Virus record (IMG/VR): IMGVR_UViG_3300045125_000064
Coordinates: 62,001-126,000 of that record
Reading direction: 5' to 3' (one strand)
DNA: 64,000 bases
Origin: a virus
Shown: piece after piece, positions 21,151-31,667 of the stretch
Position numbering within the stretch: the first letter of the stretch is position 1
Layout: the number at the start of each line of letters is the position of its first letter
The notes under the pieces: generated by a model
What the model was told of the DNA's origin: nothing
Database searches by the model: none
The model's input: only the letters and a program-made list of their open reading frames with translations
Position numbers and translations under genes: made by a program

Positions 21151-21494
21151 TGAGCGTATCAAGATATAAAAATGTTGACAATTATTTAAATGATGATATT
21201 GATTATCAAGAAACATTTAAGACAAAATTTGGAACAAAAGGAATTCTTCAGAAAGAGACTTCATCATTGATTTATCCAACAGAGAAACAATTAAGCTCAT
21301 TCAATTATGATACTGAAGTTTGGACTTCATCAACAAGATTAACAAGTCTTGCATTTAAGTATTACGGAGATGCAGAATATTGGTGGGTTATTGGATTTAT
21401 TAATAAAAAGCCACTTGATTTTCATTACTTACATGGAGATATTGTTAATATTCCTTATCCACTAGAGTCTGTGTTGACAGCAATAGGACTTTAA
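21150..21494 (+). CDS. Baseplate wedge protein, gp53-like
   Basis: An intact 114-residue protein. The core LTSLAFKYYGDAEYWWVIGF is the hallmark of the gp53 / tail-protein-X-like LysM-type fold (a YYGD.EYWWVI pattern), followed by a Pro-rich end (GDIVNIPYPLESV). In T4, gp53 joins wedges into the baseplate. The start overlaps the previous stop. It is followed 1 bp later by the large baseplate gene. Confidence 0.65.
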   Translation: MSVSRYKNVDNYLNDDIDYQETFKTKFGTKGILQKETSSLIYPTEKQLSSFNYDTEVWTSSTRLTSLAFKYYGDAEYWWVIGFINKKPLDFHYLHGDIVNIPYPLESVLTAIGL

Positions 21495-21495
21495 T

Positions 21496-24124
21496 ATGTT
21501 GCAAATAAATGATAGTACATTTTTCTTTCCAGAAGGTGCAAGTGCTCAATCTTGGATAACCAATTTTTAAGTTGTCAAATCAATGCTCCGGCATTCCAAG
21601 ATTTGAGAGCATTATTGTTGTATGAAGATTTGTTAAGTTATGGAAATAAGTTTGGTTTAGAAGAAGATTTCATAAAAGATATAACAGCTTCAAGACTAAA
21701 AGAGAATGAAAATCTTTTTCTTATCAATTCATCATTTGCAGATTCGTTTGAAAAAGACGCTTTATTAAAGCAACTTTCAAAAGTAAAAGATACCAAAGAT
21801 AGAGTTGCATATTTTAAATTATTGTCTGCAATGACACCAGCACAGAAAGCTTGTCTTGTTCCAAAAATTATATTTAAGTATAGATATAAGAAGCAAGGCA
21901 AATTTATTGAAGAAACATTACCATTTACTCAGCACATTAATGTTGAAGATATTCTCTCAATGGAATATTCAAGAGGTGATGGAAATGGTATAAAGTCAAT
22001 ACAAGTTGAAAAGAAGTTCGTTGATCCATCATATAACATCCCAAACATTGTTGTCAACGCTTCTTTTTATTTTCAATCAGCAGCAATATTGAATCAAAAT
22101 GCAAAACCTGGCAAAAGAAGCAACATTTTCTAAGTTGATAACGCCATTGTCGCAGATTGCAGGACAATTTCTCGTTCTGGAATATGGTTGGGAGATAAAT
22201 AACACTGTTGATAATTCTCTGTTCCCAAAGAAATTAAAAGAATACTTTCAAACATACGAAACAAAGAAGATGATTCTTCAATATACTGGAAAGCATGAAC
22301 TAGACTTTCAGGAAGATGGCAAGATTAATCTAACTGTTGTATACAATGCTCTTAATGACAGTGCAATGTATTCAGATATATCTTTATCTGTTCCAGACAG
22401 AAAAGAAGTTATTGGTCTTATCTACAATAAAGATGACACAGTTCTAGAAATACACAAAAAATATCTTGCAGTGAAAAAAGAAAGAGAAGATATCTTGAAC
22501 AAAATTCAAGATTTACAGCAGGTTAATTCATCAGATGTTATCAAAAATAAATCAGAAAGAGAAAAAGAATAAAAGAGTTATATTCAAAGAAAGATGAACT
22601 AACAAAACAATTTAATCTTTTGAGGAAGAATCTTGCTCCATTCACAAGAAACATTCTTCTGGAAAATATAATGCTATCGAAGAGTCTATTCTATATTAAT
22701 TTTACTTCCAAGAAGGCTGGAGAGAATATAGAATTGACTTCAAAAATAAGTCTTGTGGAGAAAGAAAAATCAACAGATATTGCCAAAATTATAACAAACA
22801 AAAGCTTCAAAGATATTAAGCTTGAATAATTTATTATCACTGAACAAAGAAGAAGCTCCAGATAAATCTCTGGAGAAGATATTCTTAATGCTTCACAACA
22901 ATAAAGAAGAAAATGAGAACAAATATTTTGGCAATATGATTTTCTTTCCTCTTAAAGCTCTCTTTCAATCAGCATATATGTGTTTGTCTGATGAGGATAA
23001 GAAGAATCTTGGATTCACTGGATTGTCCACAATAAAATTAAGAAGTCTTGGAAAAGAAGCCTTTGTTAATATTGGCGAATTGTTTGTTGAACTATCAGTC
23101 TTTCAGAAATGGTATTTTGAGAATTTCACAAAGTATGATGTCATTGATTTCTCATATGGAGACTTTATAAAGAAGATATGTGATTCATTGATTCCAGTTT
23201 TGACAGATACATCAACCACCATTTTTCCACTTTTCAAATCTTGGAAGAACAACTGTTGCTTCCTATTTTATTGACAAGAAAATTGATAAGAAATTGAAAG
23301 ATGGAGTAAGATATAATAATCCTGGAGATCTTAATACATTTGCATCAAAAATTCATGAATCCAATTTATCAAAGAAATTTGATGATGTTTTACCATTTTA
23401 TCTTTTAACAACAATTCCAACAAACCTTTCATCAACATCCCCAACATTTGCCAAAGCTCCATTTGGAAAGTGGAAGAACTTTGATGAAACAAGAGATGCT
23501 GGATATGGGATCTATCATATTAAACTTGGTTCTGCAACTGGAATCTTTAAGAAAGCAAGTTTTTCAAAAGAAGATTTCTCTACCCTAAGAACATCAATCT
23601 ATATGCAAGCCCAAAAGGATTATACAATTGAACAGACAAGATATAAGTATTCCATAAATGCTGATTTTATTGGAAGTTCTTTATTCTATTTTGGTGCTGT
23701 TGTTTGCCCTCCCTTCCAATCCACTTGGAATCTCAATAAATGAGAAAAATTAAACTATGATCTTGGACTTTGTGGATATTACCAAGTCAGTTCTGTCTCA
23801 GACATATTGCAAGGTATGCAATATTCTACTACAATATCTGCCATTAACTTCTGGAACCTAGAAATCTATAAACACCCAGAGTCTCAAGCTGACAATTCAG
23901 CCCCTTATGAACCAGCTAAGGATTATGTTGCTCACGATTTAGCAGTATATCTCAGAAACGATCTTTTGTTAAACACTGGATTAAAAAGATATGGTCTGGT
24001 GCTTGTAAATCTGTCAGATGAAGAAAAAGCGTTAACAGAGGTTGACAATGATGCTACGATAGCACAGAATACAGAATCTGACTTGTTGCTCACAACACTA
24101 GAAAGAGAGTATAAAATAGTATAA
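21496..24124 (+). CDS. Large baseplate / tail-hub protein broken by at least five frameshifts
   Basis: Six open segments read as one protein of about 875 residues: MLQINDSTFFFPEGASAQSW (21496), LDNQFLSCQINAPAFQDLRA (21552), AKEATFSKLITPLSQIAGQF (22110), LRKNLAPFTRNILLENIMLS (22620), the 22822 segment, DKKLKDGVRYNNPGDLNTFA (23294), and LGLCGYYQVSSVSDILQGMQ to the end at 24124. The C-terminus (GSSLFYFGAVVCPPSNPLGI, then GYYQVSSV...TISAINFWNLEIYKH) matches the closing region of large baseplate hub proteins in giant phages. Each break can be bridged by one base. It closes the structural module. Confidence 0.55.
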
Positions 24125-24135
24125 TATAATAATAT

Positions 24136-24171
24136 GATCTTATATTATGAACGAAGTGAATAATTAAGATC
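24136..24171 (+). repeat. Bulged hairpin between structural and replication modules
   Basis: GATCTTATATTAT (24136-24148) pairs with ATAATTAAGATC (24160-24171) with one bulged T, around an 11 nt loop GAACGAAGTGA. It follows the last baseplate stop by 11 nt. No U-run follows, so an RNA-processing or transcription-barrier role is only a guess. Confidence 0.4.
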
Positions 24172-24195
24172 ATTCTTAAAGATGGTAAAGTAGAA

Positions 24196-25050
24196 ATGAT
24201 CAAGACAAAATATAACATAGAACTAGAAAATAGAAAATATCTAGAAGAAGAACAATTGAAAAATATTGACATAATTTACAATATTCCTCATTATGGTCTA
24301 GTTGACATATCTGGTAATTTGGTCATGTTGAGAGAAGAAAGATTAAAAGTTTGTTCATTGTTGTTTGAAGATACAGAAAATTTCCTTGCTCTGGACTTTG
24401 TTGCAGATTCATTTCTGGAACTGAAACAAAAATATGAACTTAGTTTTACCAACAATAAATTATCTCTATATTTCCAGCAAAACTTGAAATTGAAGAAGCC
24501 TATATCTCTCCAGTAAACGACTATTTGAACAAGTATGTCAATGGGCAATTTTTACAATTAAATCCTCCTAATTTTCCCTTCTACTTTCTCAGTTTTTCTT
24601 GGAGAACAATAATTCTCATAAATATTCAGGTTTTTCTTGAAAGTAAAGAATCTTCCATCATTTGACCAAATAAAAGATGATAAAAGAAATCTGGACTACA
24701 TAATGCAGCTTTTTGCAATGTTTGGATTCTCATACTTCTCCAGAACAACAAATGTCATATATTTTAATCTTAGAACATCAAGATTTAGAGACCATGTGAA
24801 AAATAATGAGTTTTATTTTTCTTCTAAAAAGCAAGAGTTTCCAGATTATTGTGCAGACTTCTTCTCTCAGTATTTCAGCAACGCTGAGGATGTATCCCTC
24901 TCATTTTTCTCACAAATATTTCCTCAGCTTGACAAGCAAGAACAACTGAGCTATTATCTCAAACAAAGACAGCAAGAACTTGGCTCAACCAAGATTTTCA
25001 CTTCGTTGGAAGATTTGAAGCAGTATTCAACATTTGCAGCAGAGAAATAA
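24196..25050 (+). CDS. Unknown protein upstream of the family A polymerase (frameshifted)
   Basis: Likely one protein of about 285 residues: MIKTKYNIELENRKYLEEEQ from 24196, then LEIEEAYISPVNDYLNKYVN in another frame from about 24485, SLENNNSHKYSGF around 24595, and VKNLPSFDQIKDDKRNLDYI from about 24640 to the stop at 25050. It is rich in Phe and Tyr near the middle (NPPNFPFYFLSF; FGFSYFSRTTNVIYFNLRTS). No known domain is recognised; in particular I see no DEDD exonuclease motifs that would make it the proofreading partner of the polymerase downstream. It sits 30 bp before that polymerase. Confidence 0.4.
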
Positions 25051-25082
25051 GTCTTTCTTTAAATTCTAAAAATAGGAGAAAA

Positions 25083-26317
25083 ATGTTATATTTTCCGCTA
25101 GATACAGCAGGAGAGTGTGATATTGTCTATACTGAGGATGACACATTTGAGAAATACGACCTTAACAAACACACAGAAACACTTGATTATTATCATTGGT
25201 TAGATAAAGATAAAACAACATATTTGAGAATATATTTTGAAAATGAAGAAACATTCACTTCATTGTGTCCATCAGATTTGGTAAATGTCTGGAAGAAAAT
25301 TAAACAGACAATGTCGTTTCATCTTGAATCTTTACTGTCTACAAAAGTAGACATAAATAATGGATGCATATATGATTATCTTCCCCTACATTTCTTAAGA
25401 GATTATTATTCAGTTAAGATAGCAATATTACAATCAATTAAACAACAATTAAAAGAAAGAATAGAATCATATTCTGATAACTATTGTAAAGAGTTAAAGA
25501 ATCTTCTTTTCTTGTGTAAGAAAATTGAGGATAATGAGCTGAAGCTTGATTATTCGTTATGTGAAGATGAACAAAGAACAAGACTTCTATCCAGAAATCT
25601 TAATAAGTATATTAGATATGATATACGTTCAAAAACAGGTAGATTATCGTTGAAAAATCATAGTTTCCCAATATCAAACTTGAACACAGAAGATAGAGTT
25701 ATCATCATTCCAAAAATGATGTTCTTGTTGAATTAGATTTCAATGCTATTGATATCAGAACCCTCATATATCTCTCAGGGCAAGAACAGCCAAAAGAAGA
25801 TATACATGAATATCATTTGAATTTACTTGATAATAAATATGAAAGAAAAGATGTAAAAATCATGTTTTTTGGTTGGCTTTATAACGATAAAAAACATGAT
25901 ATATTTGATAAAATATACAACAAGCAACAAATTCTTGACAAATATTTCAATAAGAGATTTGTTACAAATCCATATGGTAGAAAATTAGAATGCGATAAGT
26001 TTCATGCTTTGAATTATTTAATTCAATCAACATCTGCTGACACATTTTATAATTCAATATTAAAAATTGATCAATATTTGCAAGATAATAAACTGAAAAG
26101 TAATATAGTTTGTATGATGCATGATTCTGTTTTGATGGACATGAAGGATGAAGAAATGTCGCATCTTAAGAAGATTAAAAAGATTTATTCTGATACATTA
26201 TATGGAAAAATAAGAGTCAATACAAAAAGATTGGATTTAACTATAGGGACATGGAAACACTATGATAAAATTAATTATTCTCGGAGGAAAGAAAATAAAT
26301 ATTCCTCAAACATATGA
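25083..26317 (+). CDS. Minimal family A DNA polymerase domain (one frameshift)
   Basis: About 410 residues with family A palm and finger motifs in order: RSKTGRLS (TGRLS motif), then after a frameshift near 25720 LVELDFNAIDIRTLIYLSG (motif A, catalytic Asp in ELDFNAIDIR), EDIHEYHLNLL and RKDVKIMFFGWLYND (O-helix, R...K...F..Y pattern), NPYGRKLE, NYLIQSTSADTFYNSIL, and MMHDSVLMD (motif C, HDS). No 5' or 3' exonuclease domain is present and the thumb is short, so it is much smaller than Pol I (928 residues) or T7 polymerase. The genome also encodes a DnaE-type polymerase (43850), so this may serve repair or primer processing. Confidence 0.75.
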
Positions 26318-27037
26318 AGGTTTGATTGAAATCCAACAGATAAGTCTTCCAGCTTCATCAATGGAAGAGGTTGAAAGAAAATATGAACCACAATTGGATC
26401 AAAACTTTGTTGGGGAAACAAACAATATCGTTGTTTTTGGAGGAACAAACTCCAGTGGAATTATTCTGAAGATTTGTGAACAATTAAAAAACACCAAAAT
26501 TAATGTATTCTATGTTGTTCCGAGATCAAGAATGCCTTCCTGCACAAGCATCCAAGTTGCTCCAAGACAAAATTGCGTTCAATGTCTTGCAAGAGTTTGC
26601 AAGATCAGGTAAACTGAACAAGCTTTATCTACTGAGCAACAAAGAGTTGGAGAAAGAGCTTGACACAGACTCTGTGATCGGTTATTATGATGCTATCAAC
26701 GAGAAGGTTTTTGAGTCTGGTGTACTATTTACTAGACTCAACAACCAGTGAAATGTTGGTTGGAGAGTTTGAAGAACCTATTGACAACATCTACAGGATT
26801 GGTACAATAGGGGTACTGAGTGTGGACAAGAACAAGACAGAGAAAAGATACTTTGATCTGCAAGAAGTGGAACAAAATCATTTTTTTGTAAGAAGTTCAA
26901 GTCTTTTATTTAAAAACAAGAACTTGGTGAAGAATCTCCAAGAAAAGTACAAAAATGTATCTTATTCCGTGTTGGATAAGAAAAATGAAGATTTTATTTT
27001 GTTTATACAATTAACAAAAATTATACAAGAAAAGTAA
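26262..27037 (+). CDS. Possible tubulin/FtsZ-like protein (two frameshifts)
   Basis: About 258 residues in three frames: from 26262 to about 26540, LPAQASKLLQDKIAFNVLQE from about 26540, and VYYLLDSTTSEMLVGEFEEP from about 26725 to 27037. The segment NNIVVFGGTNSSGIILKICE followed by NVFYVVP recalls the glycine-rich nucleotide loop and next strand of FtsZ/tubulin. The helical stretch with a later LYLLSNKELEK and SVIGYYDAINEKV matches the order of the rest of that fold. The loop lacks the full GGGTGTG signature, so this is a weak call. A Shine-Dalgarno-like GGAGG lies just downstream of the first ATG, so the true start is uncertain. It overlaps the polymerase end. Confidence 0.35.
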
Positions 27038-27058
27038 TAAAAACAAAGAGGTAAAACA

Positions 27059-27885
27059 ATGGCTTTAGATATGAAAAAAATGAAAAATAAGAAGGCTGCG
27101 GCTGAAGGAAGTGCAAATAAAGGAAATGGACCAAAATTACTGGAGTCCAAAAGGACAGAATGCTGTCGTAAGAGTCCCTACCACCAAATGATGGTGATGA
27201 TGGTGATCCATTTAAAAAGAATATCATCAACACTTTGGTGTTGCAGGAGAAAAAGTTGGTTTCTTGTGCCCAAAGAAACAATTTAATGAAGGATTGTGCA
27301 GTTTGCAAGTGGGTTTCAAAGCTTTACAAAGAAGGAAGCGAAGATAGCAAGAAGGGCATTGCAAAAGAAATTAAGAGCAAGCCAAGATATTTCTCAAAAA
27401 GTGATCGTAAGAGGTCAAGAAGATGAAGGTGTCCAACTTTGGGGCTATTCACAAACAACTTATAATAAGTTCCTAGATTGGGTAAATGATCCAAGATGTT
27501 GGTGATTTCACATCACGAGATTCTGACACTCGGTGCTGATATAAAATTGGTAATTGTCCAAGCTCCAGGTCAATCATTTGGAACGGCCAACCCAGAATTG
27601 GCGTGAGAGACTTCTGTTCTTTCAGCCAATAAGGCAATGGTTCAAGAATGGGTTGATACAGTGATTGATTGGACAACTCATGTTTGAAAGAAAGACTTCA
27701 AGAAGAAGTTGAAAAAGATTCTTGAAGATTGACCCGAACCCAACCGTTGGAGGATCAGGACAAAGCTCGATGACAAAGATGAGCAGGGTGATGAACCAGA
27801 GCCAACAGTTGCTTCATCAGAGAAAAAGGTCAAGTCGAAATCATTAGAAGAAATGAAAAGACAACTTGAAGATGATGAAGATTAA
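27059..27885 (+). CDS. Single-stranded DNA-binding protein, T4 gp32-like (several frameshifts)
   Basis: It starts MALDMKKMKNKKAAAEG after the ribosome site AGAGG. Read across frames it gives QNAVVRVLPPNDGDDGDPF and then HFGVAGEKVGFLCPKKQ...DCAVCKWV. The spacing His-11-Cys-9-Cys-2-Cys is close to the zinc site of T4 gp32 (His64, Cys77, Cys87, Cys90). The C-terminus is acidic (KSLEEMKRQLEDDED, stop 27883-27885), like the protein-interaction tail of gp32. It would coat single-stranded DNA during replication and recombination. It sits directly before UvsX. Indels are dense here: at least four are needed to read it through. Confidence 0.72.
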
Positions 27886-27997
27886 TACCAAATGATTTGG
27901 TCGACAGAGATTGTGCCCATGCTTAGGTTACAATATGACACACAATGTCAAGATGACCTAAACAGGGCCATTACCTTTATTAAATGGAAGTATAAAA

Positions 27998-29204
27998 ATG
28001 GGCAGGAAAAAAAGTTAAAACTGTTGCTGGAAGAGTTGAGATCCCAACATCAGCAAAAAGTGAAAAAAAGTACAAATATTAGAGATTTAATCAACAAGAA
28101 AAATGGCAATAATCTTGCATTTTAACCTTATGAGAGATAACCCAACAGAAGTGATTGAATGGATTCCAACCGGATCAAGATGGTTGGATTCAATTGTTTG
28201 CAAGGGAAAATGGCAGGCATTCCTGTTGGTAAAAATAAGTGAAATCGCTGAATACATTGTACACAGGAAAAAGTTATCTTGCTTGCCATATTGGAGCAAA
28301 TGCTCAAAGGTGACATAGTCGCTGTATATTAGATTCAGAATCTTAATCGATCCTCCATTCATGAAAGCTCTTGGAATGGATCTGAATCATTGATATGTCA
28401 GGCAACAACAGTGGAGTTTGTTCTTTCAACAATCAAAGAAATTCTCGCCCAAAATCTCGGAAAAGGTATTCATTATTTGGGATTCGTTGGCATTTTCACC
28501 ATCAGAATCGGAAAGAGAGTCCGATGAGTTCAATCCTCAGTCCATCTATTGGCCAAGATTCCAAGACTTTCGGATCCTTGGATTCAAGAGAATTGATTCA
28601 ACCTTTTGGCGAATACTCAGTCAACCTTATTGGCCTCTGAATCAGCTTAAGACAAAACATTCCAAAGACTCCAGCAGAAGCATTAACAACACCATATTTT
28701 ACCCCAGGTGTGTCTAGCTCCAGCATATGCATATTCATTGAGAATTTGGTTGACTGGTGAGAAAGGCTAAAAAGATTCATTTGTTTTTATACAGATAATG
28801 GATTTGCAATTGGTTCTGAGGTGAAAGCAAAGATTGAGAAATCAAGATTTGGTACACTGAGAAGAGTCTGCACATTCAAGATTCTTTGGGGTTCAAATGA
28901 TGTGGCAATTCAGATGAGGAAAGCTGGTTTGCAGCAATAAAGAGTTCAGATAGAGTAAAGACTAGCTGGTTCTGGTATACAGTCATTGCAGAAGATGGGA
29001 CCAGAACATAAATTCCAGCAAAAACAATGGCTTGCGAAGTTAAAAGATGATTCGTTTAGAAAAGCTGTAATATCAATCATGGATGATGAGTTGATCTATA
29101 AATTGTGATAGAATGGAAGGAAATTCCTAAGTCTCATTATCTTCTTGATGGTGAGGAAGAAGAAAGCCACATCCACAACAACAGAAGAAGAAACAGAAGA
29201 TTAA
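27998..29204 (+). CDS. uvsX: RecA-family recombinase, UvsX-like (many frameshifts)
   Basis: Read across frames it gives a RecA core: TGSRWLDSIVCKGKMAGIPV, GKISEIA, Walker A region TLYTGKSYLACHIGANAQKG, then AVYLDSES, Walker B region EKVFIIWDSLAFSPSESE, NPQSSM, NQLKT, LTTPYFTPGG, YSLRIWLTG, NGFAIGSEVKAKIEKSRFG. The C-terminus is acidic (EEETED, stop 29202-29204). Such a protein forms filaments on single-stranded DNA and drives strand exchange and recombination-dependent replication. It lies between the gp32-like protein and the flap exonuclease. The stretch is one of the worst in the window, with more than ten apparent indels, so exact start and length are uncertain. Confidence 0.75.
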
Positions 29205-29279
29205 GTTCTGTTAACAAAATCAAGACCATATTTAGAGCCTCTTCTTGAGGACTCATCTTATTCAATGAGGGTAAGATAA

Positions 29280-30260
29280 ATGAAAGTAATGCTTGTAGAC
29301 GGAACAAATCATTATATTAAAAATTATATAGTAGATCCAACTATTTCCAGAAATTCTGGACAACCAATTGGTGGAATAATTGGAATGCTAAAAACCATTC
29401 AGGGACTAGTTAACAAATATAAACCTGACAGACTCTATGTGTCTGGGATGGAGAAGGTTCATCGAAGAAAAGAAAGAGATGAATTCAGTTACAAAGAAGG
29501 CAGAGCATCCAATTCGCTTGAATAGAGAAACAGGCTTAACAGAAGAAGAAGAACAACAGAATCGTATGTATCAACAAGTGAGAACAATAGATTATATTAA
29601 TAATCTTCCAATCGCTCAGTTTATGATGGAGCAAGTTGAGGCAGATGATATCATTGCGGAATTGTGCAAAGTCTCATAAAGATGATGAAAAGAATCATTG
29701 TCTCCCGCAGATAAAGACTTCTTTCAACTCTTGGATGATAAAACAATTCAAGAAAGACCTGTCCAAAAGGATACATATGACTGGGATAAAGTGATTGAAG
29801 AGTTTGGAATTCATCCAGTCAATTTTGCATTGGCAAGAGCAATGGTTGGTGATGCATCAGATAACCTTCCAGGGATAAACAGAGTTGGACCTCCAACTGT
29901 GGCAAAACGACTTCCCTTTTCTTATCGAGAACAACGAGCACCCCCAATTATCATGATGCGTAATCGAACACTGTCAATCCTGACAGCAGCACTCAGAAAG
30001 TGTATTCCAATGTCATGGAAGGGGAAGAGTTGATTCAACAAAACCACAAGATGATGCAACTCTATGTTCCTTTGACATTGATGAAGGCGCGAGAGAAGTA
30101 ATAGAAGATACAGTGGAAAATTATCCAGTTGGTTTCAAGAAAACAACAGTTTTGTCGATGATGGCAGATGATGGCTTCCCAAACTGGAATCTTTGATGCT
30201 TTATATGGTGCAATGAATAGCATCGTTTATAACGAGAGCAAGCTTAAGAAGGGAAAATAA
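29280..30260 (+). CDS. 5'-3' flap exonuclease (FEN / T4 RNase H-like), frameshifted
   Basis: It starts MKVMLVDGTNHYIKNYIVDP after GAGGGTAAGATAA. The opening Asp (LVDG) is the first metal ligand of FEN nucleases. Later frames give MMEQVEADDIIAELCK (Glu-Ala-Asp-Asp), SPADKDFFQLLDD (Asp pair) and AMVGDASDNLPGINRVGPPT, the helix-hairpin-helix DNA-binding motif typical of this family. The C-terminus ends LKKGK at 30260. In T4-type replication it removes RNA primers from lagging-strand fragments. It sits 1 bp from the helicase start. At least four indels break it. Confidence 0.75.
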
Positions 30261-31644
30261 ATGACAATCAAAAAGACAGCAATTGAGAATGATTTTTCAA
30301 AATTTGGAAAGACTTTCCAAGAAAAACTTGGGAGAGTGTATGTTTGCAGATAAAACATTTTGCAGACAAATTTCAGAAGTTATAGATATTGAATATTTTG
30401 AGTTAAAATATTTGAAAGTGTTTGTTGATAGAATGTTTGTGATTATATGTCAAAATATGGCATGTATCCAAATTCATCAACAATGACAACCATCATAAAA
30501 GCTGAATTAAATGGTGAAGAAGAAACAATAAAGAAACAAGTTAAAGAATTTTTCTTATCAATTATTCAAGCAGAAGAACCGCTTGAAGATGAAGAATATG
30601 TTAAGGAAGCATCTCTTGAGTTCTGCAAGAAAAGAAAACTGCAAGATGCCTTGATGAAAGCTGCACAACTTTTGAATAAGAGCCAATTTGATGAAATCAA
30701 AAGCTAATTGAAACTGCTCTCAAACTTGGAGCAGACAATAACTTTGGGCATGATTTTAAATTAGACTTTGAGGAAAGATATAAACTTCTAACAAGAAATC
30801 CGATTACAACAGGATTTGAAGAGGTTGATAGATTAACTAATGGTGGTCTGGGAAAGGGGGAACTTGGTGTTATTGTTGCAGGAACAGGTCTAGGCAAAAG
30901 TTTTATGCTTGTCCACATGGGAGCAGCAGCCTTGCTAAAAAGAAAAATGTTGTATACTATACCCTAGAGTTGCTAGACTCAACCATCGCAAAAAGATTTG
31001 ATGCTTGCATAACAAAGATTCCTCTTCAGGACTTAGCAGAGAACAAAGATGAAGTTTATGAGGGAATTAAAGATGTTCAAGGAAAGTTAATTGTTAAGCA
31101 GTATCCAGCCAAACAAGCTTCTGTTGAGACATTGAGGGCTCATTTATCTAGGCTAAGAACATCTGGATTTGAGCCAGATTTAATTATTGTTGATTATGGA
31201 GATCTCTGAGGCCAACTGTTGCAAGAGGTGAAAAATGGACAGAGAGAGAAGATATTTACGAAGATCTAAGAGCGCTTGCTCAAGAATCAGAATGTCCAAT
31301 GATTACAGCCAGTCAGAGCAATCGTTCAGGTTATAACTCAGAAATGTTAACTCTTGATTCAATCGCAGATGCCTTTGCAAAGTGCTTCGTTTCAGATCTG
31401 ATCATAACTCTATCAAGAAATCAAGAACAGAAAGAAACAGGAAGAGGAAATCTTTGTCGCAAAGAATAGAAATGGTCCAGATGGAATTGTCTATAAATTA
31501 GAGAGTTGATTTGTCAACTGCAACATTTGAAATTCTTGAAAATTCTCAAGAAGAAGCAAAATCATCTGAAAGTATAAAGAAAAATTAAATAAGTTATATG
31601 ATAAATTTAAAGAAGAACAAAAAAGAGAAAAAGAAGAAAAATAA
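30261..31644 (+). CDS. Replicative DnaB-family helicase (frameshifted)
   Basis: About 460 residues. The N-terminal half is helical (KKQVKEFFLSIIQAEEPLED). The C-terminal RecA-like motor has Walker A VIVAGTGLGKSFMLVHMG, NVVYYTLELLDSTIAKR, Walker B PDLIIVDYGDLLRP, REDIYEDLRALAQE and the DNA-binding loop MITASQSNRSGYNSEMLT, as in DnaB and T4 gp41. The C-terminus is a lysine/glutamate-rich coiled coil. It unwinds the fork and organises priming. Frames change near 30330, 30700, 30935, 31205 and 31440. No primase gene was seen in this window. The end is TAA 31642-31644. Confidence 0.78.
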
Positions 31645-31667
31645 TAATAATAGGAGAAATCAGTAAA

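Noticed and set aside
24121-24135. TATAAT-rich stretch after the last baseplate gene as a promoter
   Set aside because: The stretch is simple AT repeat, and no -35 box lies at 16-18 bp upstream outside coding sequence.
27886-27997. Possible tRNA or small gene between the single-strand-binding protein and UvsX
   Set aside because: No cloverleaf can be drawn, and the short open frame (MIWSTEIVPMLRLQYDTQCQ) has no support. It is probably indel-damaged coding or leader sequence.
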